Shown here: piece by piece, positions 26,334 to 35,264 of the stretch
Layout: every line of letters begins with the position of its first letter
How positions within the stretch are numbered: the stretch's first letter is position 1
Source of the DNA: Gammaproteobacteria bacterium
GTDB lineage: Bacteria; Pseudomonadota; Gammaproteobacteria; Ga0077554; Ga007554
Reading direction: 5' to 3'
Assembly (NCBI GenBank): GCA_040183005.1
Contig: JAMPIW010000002.1
Location: 248,001-312,000 of the forward strand
Length of the DNA: 64,000 bases
Translations under genes and position numbers: made by a program
Notes under the pieces: generated by a model
The model's input: the letters and a program-made list of their open reading frames with translations, nothing else
Told to the model about the DNA's origin: nothing
Databases searched by the model: none

Positions 26334-26870
26334 TCACACCCACCGCATTTTACGTGCGAAACCGAAAATACCGAGACCGACAAGCATCATCCAGGCCTCT
26401 GAAATCTCAGGCACTGCTTGCACCATGCCAGGGTTTAGCGTCACAGAGACGAGTGATCCACCTGAGGCAAAAGGATTAGTAACGTCTTCGCGCAGAATTA
26501 AAGGACTGGCGCCCATTCCAACCGCAGAAAGCTGAATACTGCCGATGGGAAAGTCGCCTTTTGGATTACTGGCAAAGCTATTGAACTGGATATTCGAGAC
26601 ATGGCCTCCCACATTGTCGATTGTTCCTGGGCTTGGCGAGAATTCCCACAGCGGATTGATTGTCACTCCCGTCACATGAATGATGGCCGGGTTAAAATCC
26701 AGATTTATCCCACCACCGTCAAGCACGTCAACAAAACTGTGGCCTTCCAGGTCAATCGAGAACGAATCCCCGACGTTCACTATTTTGGGTGTCGGATTAA
26801 AATCAACTGAAGCGGCATTTGCGACGGCAGAACATAACAGACACGTGGCGAGTACAAATGATTTTTTCAT
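26334..26870 (-). CDS. PEP-CTERM-anchored cohesin-like protein
   Basis: A 178-residue exported protein. Signal peptide MKKSFVLATCLLCSAVANA is followed by a single cohesin-like beta sandwich (about 22-148). Family-like stretches are VDFNPTPKIVNVGDSFSIDL, INLDFNPAIIHVTGVTI and SIQLSAVG. The C terminus VPEISEAWMMLVGLGIFGFA plus RKMRW is a PEP-CTERM sorting signal (here PEI in place of PEP), recognised by exosortase in Gram-negatives. AAGGAG precedes the ATG. Two dockerin-bearing genes follow directly, so it is probably their docking partner at the cell surface. No exosortase gene is in the window. Confidence 0.82.
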   Translation of the reverse strand: MKKSFVLATCLLCSAVANAASVDFNPTPKIVNVGDSFSIDLEGHSFVDVLDGGGINLDFNPAIIHVTGVTINPLWEFSPSPGTIDNVGGHVSNIQFNSFASNPKGDFPIGSIQLSAVGMGASPLILREDVTNPFASGGSLVSVTLNPGMVQAVPEISEAWMMLVGLGIFGFARKMRWV

Positions 26871-27197
26871 TGCATGCTCCTTGCGTTGTTGGTGACTTTT
26901 TAATCTTCGACGTTGTCTTCCCTCCCCTCCCTATCATTTTTGTTTAAGAAACCACACAACATAAGTAAACGAGTAAAATAGTGGGTTTATTCATCGGGTG
27001 CATTTTCCTTTCTCGAAGCGCAGCAACGACCTCCCACGCAATTCAAAAAGTTTCCTCAGCACTCAAGGGGACATAGAATCACAATTTATTGATCCTGTCA
27101 ATAACATAACAGTGTATGTAGCGAGCAAGTAAACTGTCCTGAGTTGTAGCACATGATCTGTCCGGTTTTATAGTGGCCTTCCACGGGGGGGCAGACT
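26871..27197. other. Intergenic region upstream of cohesin gene and ISNCY element
   Basis: About 330 bases, AT-rich in the middle. It should contain the promoter of the minus-strand cohesin gene; I found no convincing sigma54 or sigma70 match there and no open frame. The left end of the ISNCY element must lie in its last 100 bases, but its inverted repeat could not be paired because the other end is lost. Confidence 0.4.
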
Positions 27198-28133
27198 ATG
27201 AACCGGGCAGAATTCATGCAGGAACTACGTAAGATGCGATTTGAAGAGGCGTATAAAGGCTGGACAGAGAAGCGCTTAAGCCAGCGCGAAGCGGCAGAGA
27301 TACTCGGCGTGTGTGACCGCACCTTTCGGCGTTATGTGCAGCGCTTTGAGGGCGACGGCGTGGAGGGCTTGATTGACTATCGTTTAGGGCAAGTCTCCCA
27401 CCGACGGGCACCGGTAGACGAAGTCATTGCGTTGACCACCCTGTATACCACACGGTATAGCGGCTGGAATACGCGGCACTTTCATGAGCGCTATCAACAA
27501 GGTGGCGGTAAGCGCAGTTACACTTGGGTGAAGAGTGCCTTGCAAAAAGAAGGCGCTGTAAAACGCGGGCAGGGCAAAGGCAAACACCGCAAACAGCGCG
27601 CCCGGCGCGCCCTGCCGGGCATGATGATTCATCAGGACGGCAGCACCCATCAGTGGGTACCAGGGGTGTACTGGGATTTGATCGTGACGATGGATGATGC
27701 CACCAACGTGCACTACTCGATGTTTTTTGTCGAGCAGGAAGGCACCGCCTCGAGTTTTCGGGGGGTGCGTGAAGTGATTGAGCAGAACGGCCTGTTTTGC
27801 TCGTTTTATAGTGATTGGGGCAGCCATTATTGGACCACCCCGGCGACGGGAGGAAAGGTTGATAAGGTGAATCTGACCCAGGTTGGTCGTGCCCTCAAGC
27901 AGTTAGGCATCGAGCAGATCGCGGCGTATTCGCCGGAAGCGCGGGGGCGATCTGAACGCATGTTCCGCACCCATCAGGAACGTCTGGTGAAGGAGCTGGC
28001 GCTCAGGTTTTCTGCCGCATACGCTCCTATCTGTCGACCTGTCGCAAACATGGCGTTGGCGTGGGTGAGGCGCTTGAGCGACTATTCCGCGACAAATGGC
28101 CAGATTTCATTCAAGAAAAGCTGGATGGGATGA
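27198..28133 (+). pseudogene. ISNCY-family transposase, 3' end replaced
   Basis: The first ~270 codons are an ISNCY (IS1202-type) transposase: helix-turn-helix REAAEILGVCDRTFRRYVQR, then an integrase-core DDE region (MIHQDGSTHQW, LIVTMDDATNVHYSMF, FYSDWGSHYW, and GRSERMFRTHQERLVKELAL). After ELAL (near 28008) the match ends. The following ~130 bases, read in another frame, resemble the C-terminal tail of IS66-type transposases (IRSYLSTCRKHGVGVGEALE). The active-site C-terminal part is lost, so it is inactive. Confidence 0.75.
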
Positions 28134-28150
28134 AGGAAGGTGCTGAATAG
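28009..28150 (+). pseudogene. Remnant of an IS66-like transposase C terminus
   Basis: In the frame ending at the TAG 28148-28150 the sequence reads FCRIRSYLSTCRKHGVGVGE and continues ALERLFRDKWPDFIQEKLDG before the stop. This resembles the end of IS66 TnpC proteins. Only about 46 codons survive and they abut the truncated ISNCY gene, so this is a decayed junction between two IS elements. Confidence 0.45.
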
Positions 28151-28214
28151 TTACCATTACCGAAGTATTTTCATCTCTGTGATTTCTTCTGTGGCTAACC
28201 GCTTTTTAATAAGC

Positions 28215-29330
28215 TCAATGAGACACCGCCACAGTAGTCAAGGAATAAGGTCCCTTCCCTGATACAAACGGCGAACCCGCCACCAACGTCAGCGCGCCTG
28301 TCTTGGGGTTAATGGAATAAGCCGACACATCATTATCGCCATTATTGGCTACGTAGACAAAACGTCCCGAAGGCTCAACTGAAACCGCATAGGGAAACCA
28401 CTCCGTAGCTACGGGGGAGCCGACGCCAAGGGACAGCGCGCCCGTCCTGGGGTCGATAGCGTGGGCGGTAATGTTGTTGCCACTCCAGCTCACCACGTAG
28501 GCGAAATGATCCACCGGGTCAATGCTCACCGAGTAGGGTCGCGGCCCCGTTTTGAAGGGCGACCCCGCCACCGGCGTCAACTCCCCGGTCGCCGCATCAA
28601 TCACATACGCCGATATCGTCGTAGAACCATAATTTGTGACGTAAACAAACTTGCCGGCGGGGTCGACCGTGGCGAAAATGGGATGAACATCTGACGCCGC
28701 CGGCGACCCTGCAACGGTCAGACCTCCGGTCTTGGGATCAATTTTATAAGCGGAGACTGTGTTCGAATCATAATTTGCCACATAGGCAAATCTGCCTTTC
28801 GGATCAATAGTTACCGACAGAGGATTCCCCTGTGTCGCGGCAGAATGCCCTATGGGCGCCAGCGCCCCGGTGCTGGCATTAACTTTAAAGGCGGAAACGC
28901 TGCTGGAATCACGCGCCGTGACATAGGCGAATTTCCCGGAGGGATCAATAGTAACCGCAAGCGGATGCACACCCACCTTGCATGGCGAACCGGCAATCTC
29001 TTTCAGCGCGCCTGTTTCAGTGTCGATTTTGTATGTCGAAACGCTGCTGGAACCCTGATTCACCACGTAGGCAAAATGACCCGAGGGATCAACGGTCACC
29101 GAAATGGGAAACTTGCCCGACGCAAACGGCGACCCCGCCACTTCTTTTAACGCCCCGCTGGCAGGATCGATCTTGTAGGCTGACACATTGTGGGAAATCT
29201 GATTTGCCGTGTAAACGAACTCAGACCTACTTTCCCTGGCCGCGCCCTCGCCGGAAAAGACCGGCGCAGCGCCCAGCAGCATCACCGATGGAAAGAAAAG
29301 CATCACGGCAATTTTCGTTTGAAACCGCAT
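28215..29330 (-). CDS. Secreted seven-bladed beta-propeller protein (lactonase/YncE-like)
   Basis: A 371-residue protein with a signal peptide (MRFQTKIAVMLFFPSVMLLG). Seven repeats of about 45 residues follow the pattern FAYVxNxxSxxVSAYKIDxxTGAL (for instance FAYVVNQGSSSVSTYKID). Such repeats fold as a beta propeller of the 6-phosphogluconolactonase/YVTN group. Export argues against a cytosolic lactonase role; binding or a structural role is more likely. No catalytic residues could be assigned. Its internal repeats may be mistaken for DNA repeats. Confidence 0.8.
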   Translation of the reverse strand: MRFQTKIAVMLFFPSVMLLGAAPVFSGEGAARESRSEFVYTANQISHNVSAYKIDPASGALKEVAGSPFASGKFPISVTVDPSGHFAYVVNQGSSSVSTYKIDTETGALKEIAGSPCKVGVHPLAVTIDPSGKFAYVTARDSSSVSAFKVNASTGALAPIGHSAATQGNPLSVTIDPKGRFAYVANYDSNTVSAYKIDPKTGGLTVAGSPAASDVHPIFATVDPAGKFVYVTNYGSTTISAYVIDAATGELTPVAGSPFKTGPRPYSVSIDPVDHFAYVVSWSGNNITAHAIDPRTGALSLGVGSPVATEWFPYAVSVEPSGRFVYVANNGDNDVSAYSINPKTGALTLVAGSPFVSGKGPYSLTTVAVSH

Positions 29331-29481
29331 CTTAAAAGTCCTCCCAGACCAAGCGTGCCTTCAGAGCACGACGAAAATTACCGATACCCTGCCCATCACA
29401 GGAATTCCCGACTTATATCGTTGGTCTTTAATTACCATAATCCGGCCTACCTTACAAGCCCATGCACCAAAAATCCTTGAT

Positions 29482-29636
29482 CCTAAAAAACTCAGTTATC
29501 CACGAAAGTCACGAAAAAACACGAAAATATTCAAATACATATCGCGTGTTACTTGCCACCCATCCGGTGAATTGCTGAAGCAATCCATGTTTTTGTTTTA
29601 TTTCGTGAATTTCGTGGAGAAAAAGAGGTTTTAAGG
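29482..29636. mobile_element. MITE family 2, copy B
   Basis: A 155-bp element in the opposite orientation to copies A and C, sharing the central GCCACCCATCCGGTGAAT and the terminal CCTAAAAAACTCAGTTATCC and its counterpart. It is flanked by TTGAT at 29477-29481 and 29637-29641. It lies between the beta-propeller gene and msrP and contains no gene. Confidence 0.72.
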
Positions 29637-29746
29637 TTGATTGGACCGTGATAAAGCAGTGCTATCCTTCAGGCATAGCGACCGAACCGGCAAATGACAT
29701 CGTTGTCTACAATTACGCCGCCACCCACCGCACATGAGACACCGCC

Positions 29747-30697
29747 ATGCTAATAAAAAAACCCAGCGAGATTCGATCCTCCGAAATTTTGGACCATAAG
29801 AGTTACCTGACACGGCGAGAATTTATACGCAACGCAGTCGGCGCGACAGCAGCAGCGGCATTGCTGCCAACATTACTGACACCCGACAAAGCGCACGCAG
29901 GGACAAAGCTGGCGGGACTGCGCAAAGGTCCCTTTAGCACCAGCGAGGAGCTGACACCTTATGAAGATGTCACGAGCTACAACAACTTTTATGAGTTCGG
30001 CACAGAAAAAGAGCAACCCGCCCTCATGGCGAAAAATTTTCGCGCCAAGCCATGGACAGTCACAGTGGAGGGAGAGGTCAACAAACCTGCGGTTTACCAG
30101 CTGGAGGATTTCATCAAACCCCATACACTGGAAGAACGCATCTACCGGCTGCGCTGTGTCGAGGCCTGGTCGATGGTAATCCCGTGGGTGGGCATACCTC
30201 TGGTGGACATCATCAAGCGCTTTGAACCCACATCAAAGGCCAAATACGTGGAATTCACAACCTTGCACGACCCGGCGCAGATGCCCGGCCAGCGTCGCGC
30301 CGTCCTGAAGTGGCCCTATGTCGAGGGCCTACGCATCGACGAGGCCATGCACCCCTTGACGATGCTGGCAGTGGGGCTTTACGGGGAAACCCTACCCAAC
30401 CAGAACGGCGCGCCGTTGCGCCTGGTAGTCCCCTGGAAATACGGCTTCAAGAACATCAAGTCCATCGTCAAAATCCGTTTCCTGGAAAAACCACCGATTA
30501 CCGCCTGGATGGCGGCCGGCCCCGCCGAATACGGCTTCTATGCCAACGTCAATCCCGAAGTCGATCATCCGCGCTGGAGCCAATCACGCGAACGCCGCAT
30601 CGGCGAACTCTTCAAACGCAAAACGCTGATGTTCAACGGCTATGCTGAGCAAGTTGCGCACTTGTATGCGCACATGGATTTGAATAAATACTTTTAG
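29747..30697 (+). CDS. msrP: Protein-methionine-sulfoxide reductase catalytic subunit (molybdenum)
   Basis: A periplasmic molybdoenzyme that repairs oxidised methionine in envelope proteins. The 316-residue product has a Tat signal ([20 protein letters not shown]) and the sulfite-oxidase fold. Molybdenum-ligating cysteine is in [19 protein letters not shown]. The end ([13 protein letters not shown]) matches YedY. msrQ follows after 13 bases, forming the usual pair that takes electrons from the quinone pool. Confidence 0.95.
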   Translation: MLIKKPSEIRSSEILDHKSYLTRREFIRNAVGATAAAALLPTLLTPDKAHAGTKLAGLRKGPFSTSEELTPYEDVTSYNNFYEFGTEKEQPALMAKNFRAKPWTVTVEGEVNKPAVYQLEDFIKPHTLEERIYRLRCVEAWSMVIPWVGIPLVDIIKRFEPTSKAKYVEFTTLHDPAQMPGQRRAVLKWPYVEGLRIDEAMHPLTMLAVGLYGETLPNQNGAPLRLVVPWKYGFKNIKSIVKIRFLEKPPITAWMAAGPAEYGFYANVNPEVDHPRWSQSRERRIGELFKRKTLMFNGYAEQVAHLYAHMDLNKYF

Positions 30698-30710
30698 AAC
30701 TCACCCGCAC

Positions 30711-31364
30711 ATGACGAAAACCGAATGGGTCCAGCGGGTTATCAAACCCGCCATCTTTCTAATGTGCCTGATACCACTGGTACTGCTGGCGTGGGATGCC
30801 CTGAACAACCATCTGGGCGCCAACCCCATCGAGAAGGTCATCCGCCGCACCGGCGACTGGACGCTACGCTTTCTACTGATCACGCTCGCCATCACTCCGG
30901 CGCGGCGGCTGTTTGGCTGGAACTGGCTGATGCGGCTACGTCGCATGCTGGGCCTGTTCGCTTTTTTCTATGCCTGCCTGCACTTCATCATTTACCTCGG
31001 GATCGACCAATCGTTCGACGTGAATGAGATCATCAAGGATGTGATTAAGCACAAATATGTCACCGTGGGCTTTGCCAGCTTTCTTCTGCTCATTCCGCTG
31101 GCGGCCACTTCCACCAATGCAATGATGAAACGGCTGGGCGGCAGACGCTGGCAGCAGCTACACAAATCCGTGTATGCCATCGCCATTGGCGGGGTAATTC
31201 ATTACCTGTGGCTGGTCAAAGCCGATCTGCGGGAACCGCTCATCTATGCGGCAATCCTGGCCGTGCTATTAGGCTACCGGCTTTGGGTTAAGCAACGCCA
31301 AGCATTACTCCCGGATGTAGTCCGCCCCTCTATTCACCCCTCCACGATCAGACCCGCAAAATAA
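30711..31364 (+). CDS. msrQ: Heme-binding membrane subunit of the MsrPQ system
   Basis: A 217-residue, six-helix membrane cytochrome b of the ferric-reductase-like family that feeds electrons from quinol to MsrP. Histidines suited to heme binding are in FAFFYACLHFIIYLG and LHKSVYAIAIGGVIHYLWLV. The partner gene lies directly upstream, and a strong bidirectional terminator follows. Confidence 0.93.
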   Translation: MTKTEWVQRVIKPAIFLMCLIPLVLLAWDALNNHLGANPIEKVIRRTGDWTLRFLLITLAITPARRLFGWNWLMRLRRMLGLFAFFYACLHFIIYLGIDQSFDVNEIIKDVIKHKYVTVGFASFLLLIPLAATSTNAMMKRLGGRRWQQLHKSVYAIAIGGVIHYLWLVKADLREPLIYAAILAVLLGYRLWVKQRQALLPDVVRPSIHPSTIRPAK

Positions 31365-31390
31365 AAAGGCGGGCCTAAGCCCGCCTTTTT
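31363..31390. terminator. Bidirectional terminator between msrQ and cytochrome c4 gene
   Basis: AAAAAGGCGGGC and GCCCGCCTTTTT form a perfect 12-bp stem with a CTAA loop. A and T runs on either side let it serve both convergent genes. Confidence 0.9.
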
Positions 31391-31413
31391 ACGCTATCAC
31401 GCTATCGTCTTGT

Positions 31414-32067
31414 TTAAGGCAATTGCTGCGACAGGTATTCCGCCACCGCCTCAACCTCGTCCGCACTGAGCTTCTTGGCGATCTCGGACATCATTGCGCC
31501 GGGATCATTGGCGCGCAGGCCACTCTGCAAGTCCTTCAGCTCCTTGATGATATAGTCACGATGCTGACCACCAATCACCGGGAAAACGGAAACAGTAGGC
31601 GCCTTGCCTTTGCCACGCTCACCGTGGCAGTTGATGCAGGCATAGAGGTCTTTTTCAGGCCTGCCGTTCTTGAAGATATCCTCGCCCTTCTCGGCTAGCT
31701 TCTTGTTAACCTTGGCAAGAGGCTCTTTCACCATCGCCTGCTGCGAGAAATAGCTGGCGATGTCCTTCATATCCTGGACAGTCTCGACAGTGGCCGCCAT
31801 CCCCGCCATGGTCTCGTTATTGGCTCGCACGCCAGACTTGAAATCCTTGATTTGCTTTACAATATAACCGGCATACTGGCCAGCGAGCCGAGGAAACTCG
31901 GCGCTCTCGCTATTTCCCGTGCCCCCGTGACAGCCCTGGCATACCGCCGACTTTTCCTGACCGGCAACAGGATCGCCGATAGGCACACCCGCAGCCCATG
32001 CGCCCTGCGCAAAAAACGCCAGAGAAAACAACGCAAACAACCCACCCACTTTATTCATTATCGCCAT
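31414..32067 (-). CDS. Di-heme cytochrome c4
   Basis: A 217-residue periplasmic electron carrier. Signal peptide ends near QGAWA. Two c-type heme sites, CQGCH at 43-47 and CINCH in the second half, each lie in a similar ~90-residue domain with distal methionines (NETMAGM and DPGAMMSEI). Such cytochromes pass electrons to terminal oxidases or other acceptors. The start at 32067 is supported by AAGGG eight bases ahead. It is a single gene, convergent with msrPQ. Confidence 0.92.
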   Translation of the reverse strand: MAIMNKVGGLFALFSLAFFAQGAWAAGVPIGDPVAGQEKSAVCQGCHGGTGNSESAEFPRLAGQYAGYIVKQIKDFKSGVRANNETMAGMAATVETVQDMKDIASYFSQQAMVKEPLAKVNKKLAEKGEDIFKNGRPEKDLYACINCHGERGKGKAPTVSVFPVIGGQHRDYIIKELKDLQSGLRANDPGAMMSEIAKKLSADEVEAVAEYLSQQLP

Positions 32068-32293
32068 ACAGTTAACCCTTAGTATTTTAGAATTATGACG
32101 CCCTCACCCCGTAAACAATCCCTGCCCCGTTACCGCCAAAAGACAGGTGAATTGATTACTTGTTATAGCAAGCCCTATTTCTTCCGTCAATCCGCATTGC
32201 GAATCTTATCTGCTCGACACCCCTTTGGGGCAGTACGTGATTGCCAAAAAATCAGTGTGACTGCGGATCATAAACCCGACAAGTTCATGGTTT

Positions 32294-32719
32294 TTATTGC
32301 GGCCACTCCAAATGGTAAGGGAATTTGACCGCCTGAGACTTGCCGTTACAGTCGAACGCAAGCTCGACGACCCACTCCCCGCCCATTGAAAACTCACCGC
32401 CGCGTGCCCGATAAACGCCCGTGGAGCCGTCTTGCACCATGTCGAAATAGGTCTTGTCGCTACTCATCTCCATGCCAGGCATGTACTGCCGGAAGCGTAC
32501 CCGGCAATTTTTCGCGGGCTGGCCATCCTGCTTCACGGTAGCGATCACCTCCGCACTACTGCCCACTTCCGGCGGCATGGGATTGGTGTTCACCGACAGA
32601 AAAAAATTACCCGCCTGCTGCGATTTGGCCTGCGAGCCGGACTGCTCCCCGCCGGTACACCCCGTCTGAATCCATGCAATAAAAATGAGTGATAAAGAGA
32701 GTACGCGCTTCGAGTTCAA
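32294..32719 (-). CDS. FixH/YtkA-like lipoprotein
   Basis: A 141-residue exported protein with a lipobox-like end to its signal (IAWIQTGC), so probably lipid-anchored. The body is a single beta sandwich (MPPEVGSSAEVIATVKQDGQ, then GVYRARGGEFSMGGEWVVEL) like FixH/YtkA domains, which are linked to copper or oxidase assembly. The stretch MPGMEMSS gives several methionines that could bind copper. The role is inferred. Confidence 0.7.
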   Translation of the reverse strand: MNSKRVLSLSLIFIAWIQTGCTGGEQSGSQAKSQQAGNFFLSVNTNPMPPEVGSSAEVIATVKQDGQPAKNCRVRFRQYMPGMEMSSDKTYFDMVQDGSTGVYRARGGEFSMGGEWVVELAFDCNGKSQAVKFPYHLEWPQ

Positions 32720-32848
32720 TATGGTATCCCCTTGGCGACCAATAGCGATACTTTCAAAATACCATCAATGACAAGAATTGTGAATCATCATTACAAACCT
32801 GCGCCTCACCGCTACAATAATGCCAAGTCAATGCAGGAAGCCACAAAA

Positions 32849-33721
32849 GTGAAAACCGGTGTAATCGGGCTCGGCGCGATGGGCATGCCCATAGCCATCA
32901 ACCTGCACAAAGCAGGACATCTCACCACCGTGTGGAACCGCACACAGGCCAAGGCGCTAGAGCTGGCAGTCCAGACCGGCATACCAGTCGCGGACAGCCC
33001 GTCCGATCTCGCCTCGCGCTGCGACCTGATATTCACCTGCGTCTCCGCCGACGCGGATCTGCTGGAGGTCATCGCCGCTCTGGCGCTAGGGCTTTCGGTC
33101 GGCAATGTTGTGGTGGACACCTCCACCGTCAGCGCCGCTACCGCGCGCCGTGCAGCACAACAGCTTGCACAAGTCGGCGCGCACTTTCTTGATGCGCCAG
33201 TGACGGGTGGCGTGGAAGGCGCAAGGAACGGCACATTGTCGATGATGGTAGGCGGCGACGCCGCGCTATTGGAACGGGTGCGTCCCGTGCTTGAAGCTAT
33301 CGCGCAACGCATCGTATATATGGGTCCCACCGGCAGCGGGCAATCCACCAAAGCAGTTAATCAGGTCATGGCAGCGGGCATCAACCAGGCGGTGACTGAA
33401 GCACTCGCCTTCGCCCAGGCCCTGGAACTCCCTCTGGAAAAGGTCATCGAAGCGGTGGGTGGCGGCGCGGCGGCCAACTGGTTTCTCTCCCGGCGCGGAC
33501 CAAGCATGACACAGGGAAGTTTCGCGCCGGGCTTTAGAGTGGCATTGCACGCCAAGGACTTGGCGATCTGCAAACAAATGGCTGCAGACCTGCACGCCAA
33601 ACTGCCCGTGGTCGAGATGACACTAATCCATTATCAACAGCTTATGGAAGCGGGCTATGGCGACGAGGATATCTCCGCCCTGTTCCGCCTCAAGCAGCGC
33701 CTATTCGAGGAAGGCAAATGA
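32849..33721 (+). CDS. NAD(P)-dependent 3-hydroxyisobutyrate dehydrogenase-like oxidoreductase
   Basis: About 290 residues of the beta-hydroxyacid dehydrogenase family. Rossmann motif VIGLGAMGMPIAINLHKAGH, substrate loop DAPVTGGVEGARNGTLSMMV and the catalytic lysine region GSGQSTKAVNQ are present. GTG at 32849 is preferred: AGGAA lies nine bases ahead and the protein then begins right at the Rossmann strand. The frame is open to 32732. The stop overlaps the cupin gene start by four bases. The exact substrate (tartronate semialdehyde, hydroxyisobutyrate or similar) is not resolvable. Confidence 0.88.
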   Translation: MKTGVIGLGAMGMPIAINLHKAGHLTTVWNRTQAKALELAVQTGIPVADSPSDLASRCDLIFTCVSADADLLEVIAALALGLSVGNVVVDTSTVSAATARRAAQQLAQVGAHFLDAPVTGGVEGARNGTLSMMVGGDAALLERVRPVLEAIAQRIVYMGPTGSGQSTKAVNQVMAAGINQAVTEALAFAQALELPLEKVIEAVGGGAAANWFLSRRGPSMTQGSFAPGFRVALHAKDLAICKQMAADLHAKLPVVEMTLIHYQQLMEAGYGDEDISALFRLKQRLFEEGK

Positions 33722-33993
33722 CCAACATCGACGTGATACATAAACCCTCGCAAGAACATCTGAGCGAAATGGAAGTGTTTTTCTGGCCGATCTGGACCAA
33801 AGAAGTTTCCACTTTCCCCTGGACTTACGACTGCAATGAAACCTGCTATTTTCTGGAAGGTGACGTTGTAGTCACCCCTGAGGGCGGCGCACCGGTCACG
33901 ATGGGCAAGGGTGATCTGGTCACCTTCCCTGCCGGCATGTCATGCACCTGGGAAATCCGTAGCGCGGTGAAAAAGCATTATTCGTTTGATTGA
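33718..33993 (+). CDS. Cupin-domain protein (DUF861-like)
   Basis: A 91-residue single cupin, with core motif ETCYFLEGDVVVTPEGG and second motif GDLVTFPAGMSCTWEI. This type occurs in (S)-ureidoglycine aminohydrolase-like small cupins of unknown substrate. It overlaps the upstream dehydrogenase gene by ATGA, so the two are coexpressed. Its TGA stop coincides with the target duplication of a MITE. Confidence 0.83.
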   Translation: MTNIDVIHKPSQEHLSEMEVFFWPIWTKEVSTFPWTYDCNETCYFLEGDVVVTPEGGAPVTMGKGDLVTFPAGMSCTWEIRSAVKKHYSFD

Positions 33994-34114
33994 ACCCAGA
34001 TTGTCCCACGCCCCAAAACCGTTCGCCCTGAGCCTGTCGAAGGGCCGTTCATGGTTCGACAAGCTCACCACGAACGGCGGTGTACGCTCTATTTCGCCGT
34101 GGGACAATCTGGGT
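33994..34114. mobile_element. MITE family 1, copy 3
   Basis: A 121-bp element with an almost perfect 18-bp inverted repeat (outer AACCCAGATTGTCCCACG). It is flanked by TGA at 33991-33993 and 34115-34117; the left TGA is the cupin gene's stop codon. The stem positions CCACG/CGTGG here replace CATTA/TAATG of copy 1, so both arms changed together. Confidence 0.75.
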
Positions 34115-34125
34115 TGAAAAACCGA

Positions 34126-35118
34126 TCAACCCCCGCGCTGCAGCAGCTTCTTTTCCCATTCCAGCGATGTCTTGACGATCACATCCAAATCATCATATCG
34201 AGGCTGCCAACCCAGCACTTCGCGGATGCGCTCCGCTTTGGCCACGAGCATCGGCGGGTCACCGGCACGGCGGGACATCTCGTGGATGGTCAATGGCTGA
34301 CCATGGATACGTTGTACAGCGTCGAGCACTTCGCGCACGCTGTAACCGTGGCCGTAGCCGCAGTTAAGGGTAGTGGATGCGCCGCCGTTACGCAGGTAGT
34401 CGAGCGCCCTGATGTGGGCGGAGGCGAGGTCTTCGACGTGAATATAGTCGCGCACGCCGGTGCCATCCGGGGTGGGGTAATCGGTGCCGAAGATTGAGAC
34501 TGAGGGGCGCTTGCCCACGGCGGCTTCGCAGGCGACTTTGACCAGCAGGGTGGCATCGCGGGTGGACTGGCCGATCCGGCCTTGCGGATCGGAACCGGCG
34601 ACGTTGAAGTAACGCAGCACCACATGGCGCAGATCGCTTGCGGCGCTGAGGTCGCGGAGCATCCATTCGCTCATCAGTTTCGAGGTGCCGTAGGCGTTGA
34701 TAGGCGCATTGGGGCTGTCTTCGCCGGCCAGGGGACCGTCCGGGATGCCGTATACGGCGGCGGTGGAAGAAAAGATGAAGTGTTTGACGCCCGCCTCGGC
34801 GCAGCATTGCAGCAGATTGCGCGTGCAACAGGTGTTGTTGCCATAATATTTCAGGGGATTGCTGACTGATTCGGGCACGACGGTGTGCGCCGCGAAGTGG
34901 AGCACGGAGTCGATGTCATGTTCATGCAGCAGGTGTGAAACCAGTGCGTGGTCGCCGGTATCGCCGACGACGAGTTCACCGTGCAGCACTGAATCGGCAA
35001 AGCCACTATAAAGATTGTCCAGCACGATGACGCGCTCGCCGGCCTCGCCCAGTTGGCGCACCACGTGGCTGCCTATATAACCCGCGCCGCCGGTGACTAA
35101 TATGCCTTTTTGTGTCAT
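34126..35118 (-). CDS. galE: UDP-glucose 4-epimerase
   Basis: Interconverts UDP-glucose and UDP-galactose for surface sugars. The 330-residue product has the NAD motif VTGGAGYIGSHVVRQL, the SSTAAVYG strand with catalytic serine/threonine, and YGTSKLMSE with the YxxxK pair. The C-terminal RAGDPPMLVAKAERIREVLG matches GalE. It is a single gene; the glycosyltransferase operon is 6 kb away. Confidence 0.94.
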   Translation of the reverse strand: MTQKGILVTGGAGYIGSHVVRQLGEAGERVIVLDNLYSGFADSVLHGELVVGDTGDHALVSHLLHEHDIDSVLHFAAHTVVPESVSNPLKYYGNNTCCTRNLLQCCAEAGVKHFIFSSTAAVYGIPDGPLAGEDSPNAPINAYGTSKLMSEWMLRDLSAASDLRHVVLRYFNVAGSDPQGRIGQSTRDATLLVKVACEAAVGKRPSVSIFGTDYPTPDGTGVRDYIHVEDLASAHIRALDYLRNGGASTTLNCGYGHGYSVREVLDAVQRIHGQPLTIHEMSRRAGDPPMLVAKAERIREVLGWQPRYDDLDVIVKTSLEWEKKLLQRGG

Positions 35119-35150
35119 GTAGTGATCCTTTGCTGTTTTGTGTTTGATTG

Positions 35151-35178
35151 GCAGGGTGCGTTTTGCGCACCCTGGTGG
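35151..35178. repeat. Short palindrome CAGGGTGCG...CGCACCCTG
   Basis: An 11-bp-arm hairpin in the gap upstream of galE, one of the small dispersed hairpins of the window. No other function is visible. Confidence 0.4.
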
Positions 35179-35264
35179 TCTGGCCCTAGCACTTAAAGTT
35201 GCGCAAGTTTATGGTACATGGAAGTTGTTACAAATCGAATGTATGGCCCATAAGGATGGCGGAT

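Noticed and set aside
26871-27100. Sigma54 promoter for the cohesin gene, as often proposed for PEP-CTERM genes
   Set aside because: No GG-N10-GC pair with the surrounding consensus was found on the minus strand.
28280-29250. DNA-level repeats in a tandem array
   Set aside because: They are blades of a beta-propeller protein in one continuous reading frame.
32095-32328. Possible 77-codon gene upstream of the FixH-like lipoprotein gene
   Set aside because: No ribosome site, odd composition and no recognisable fold; it overlaps the end of the FixH-like gene.
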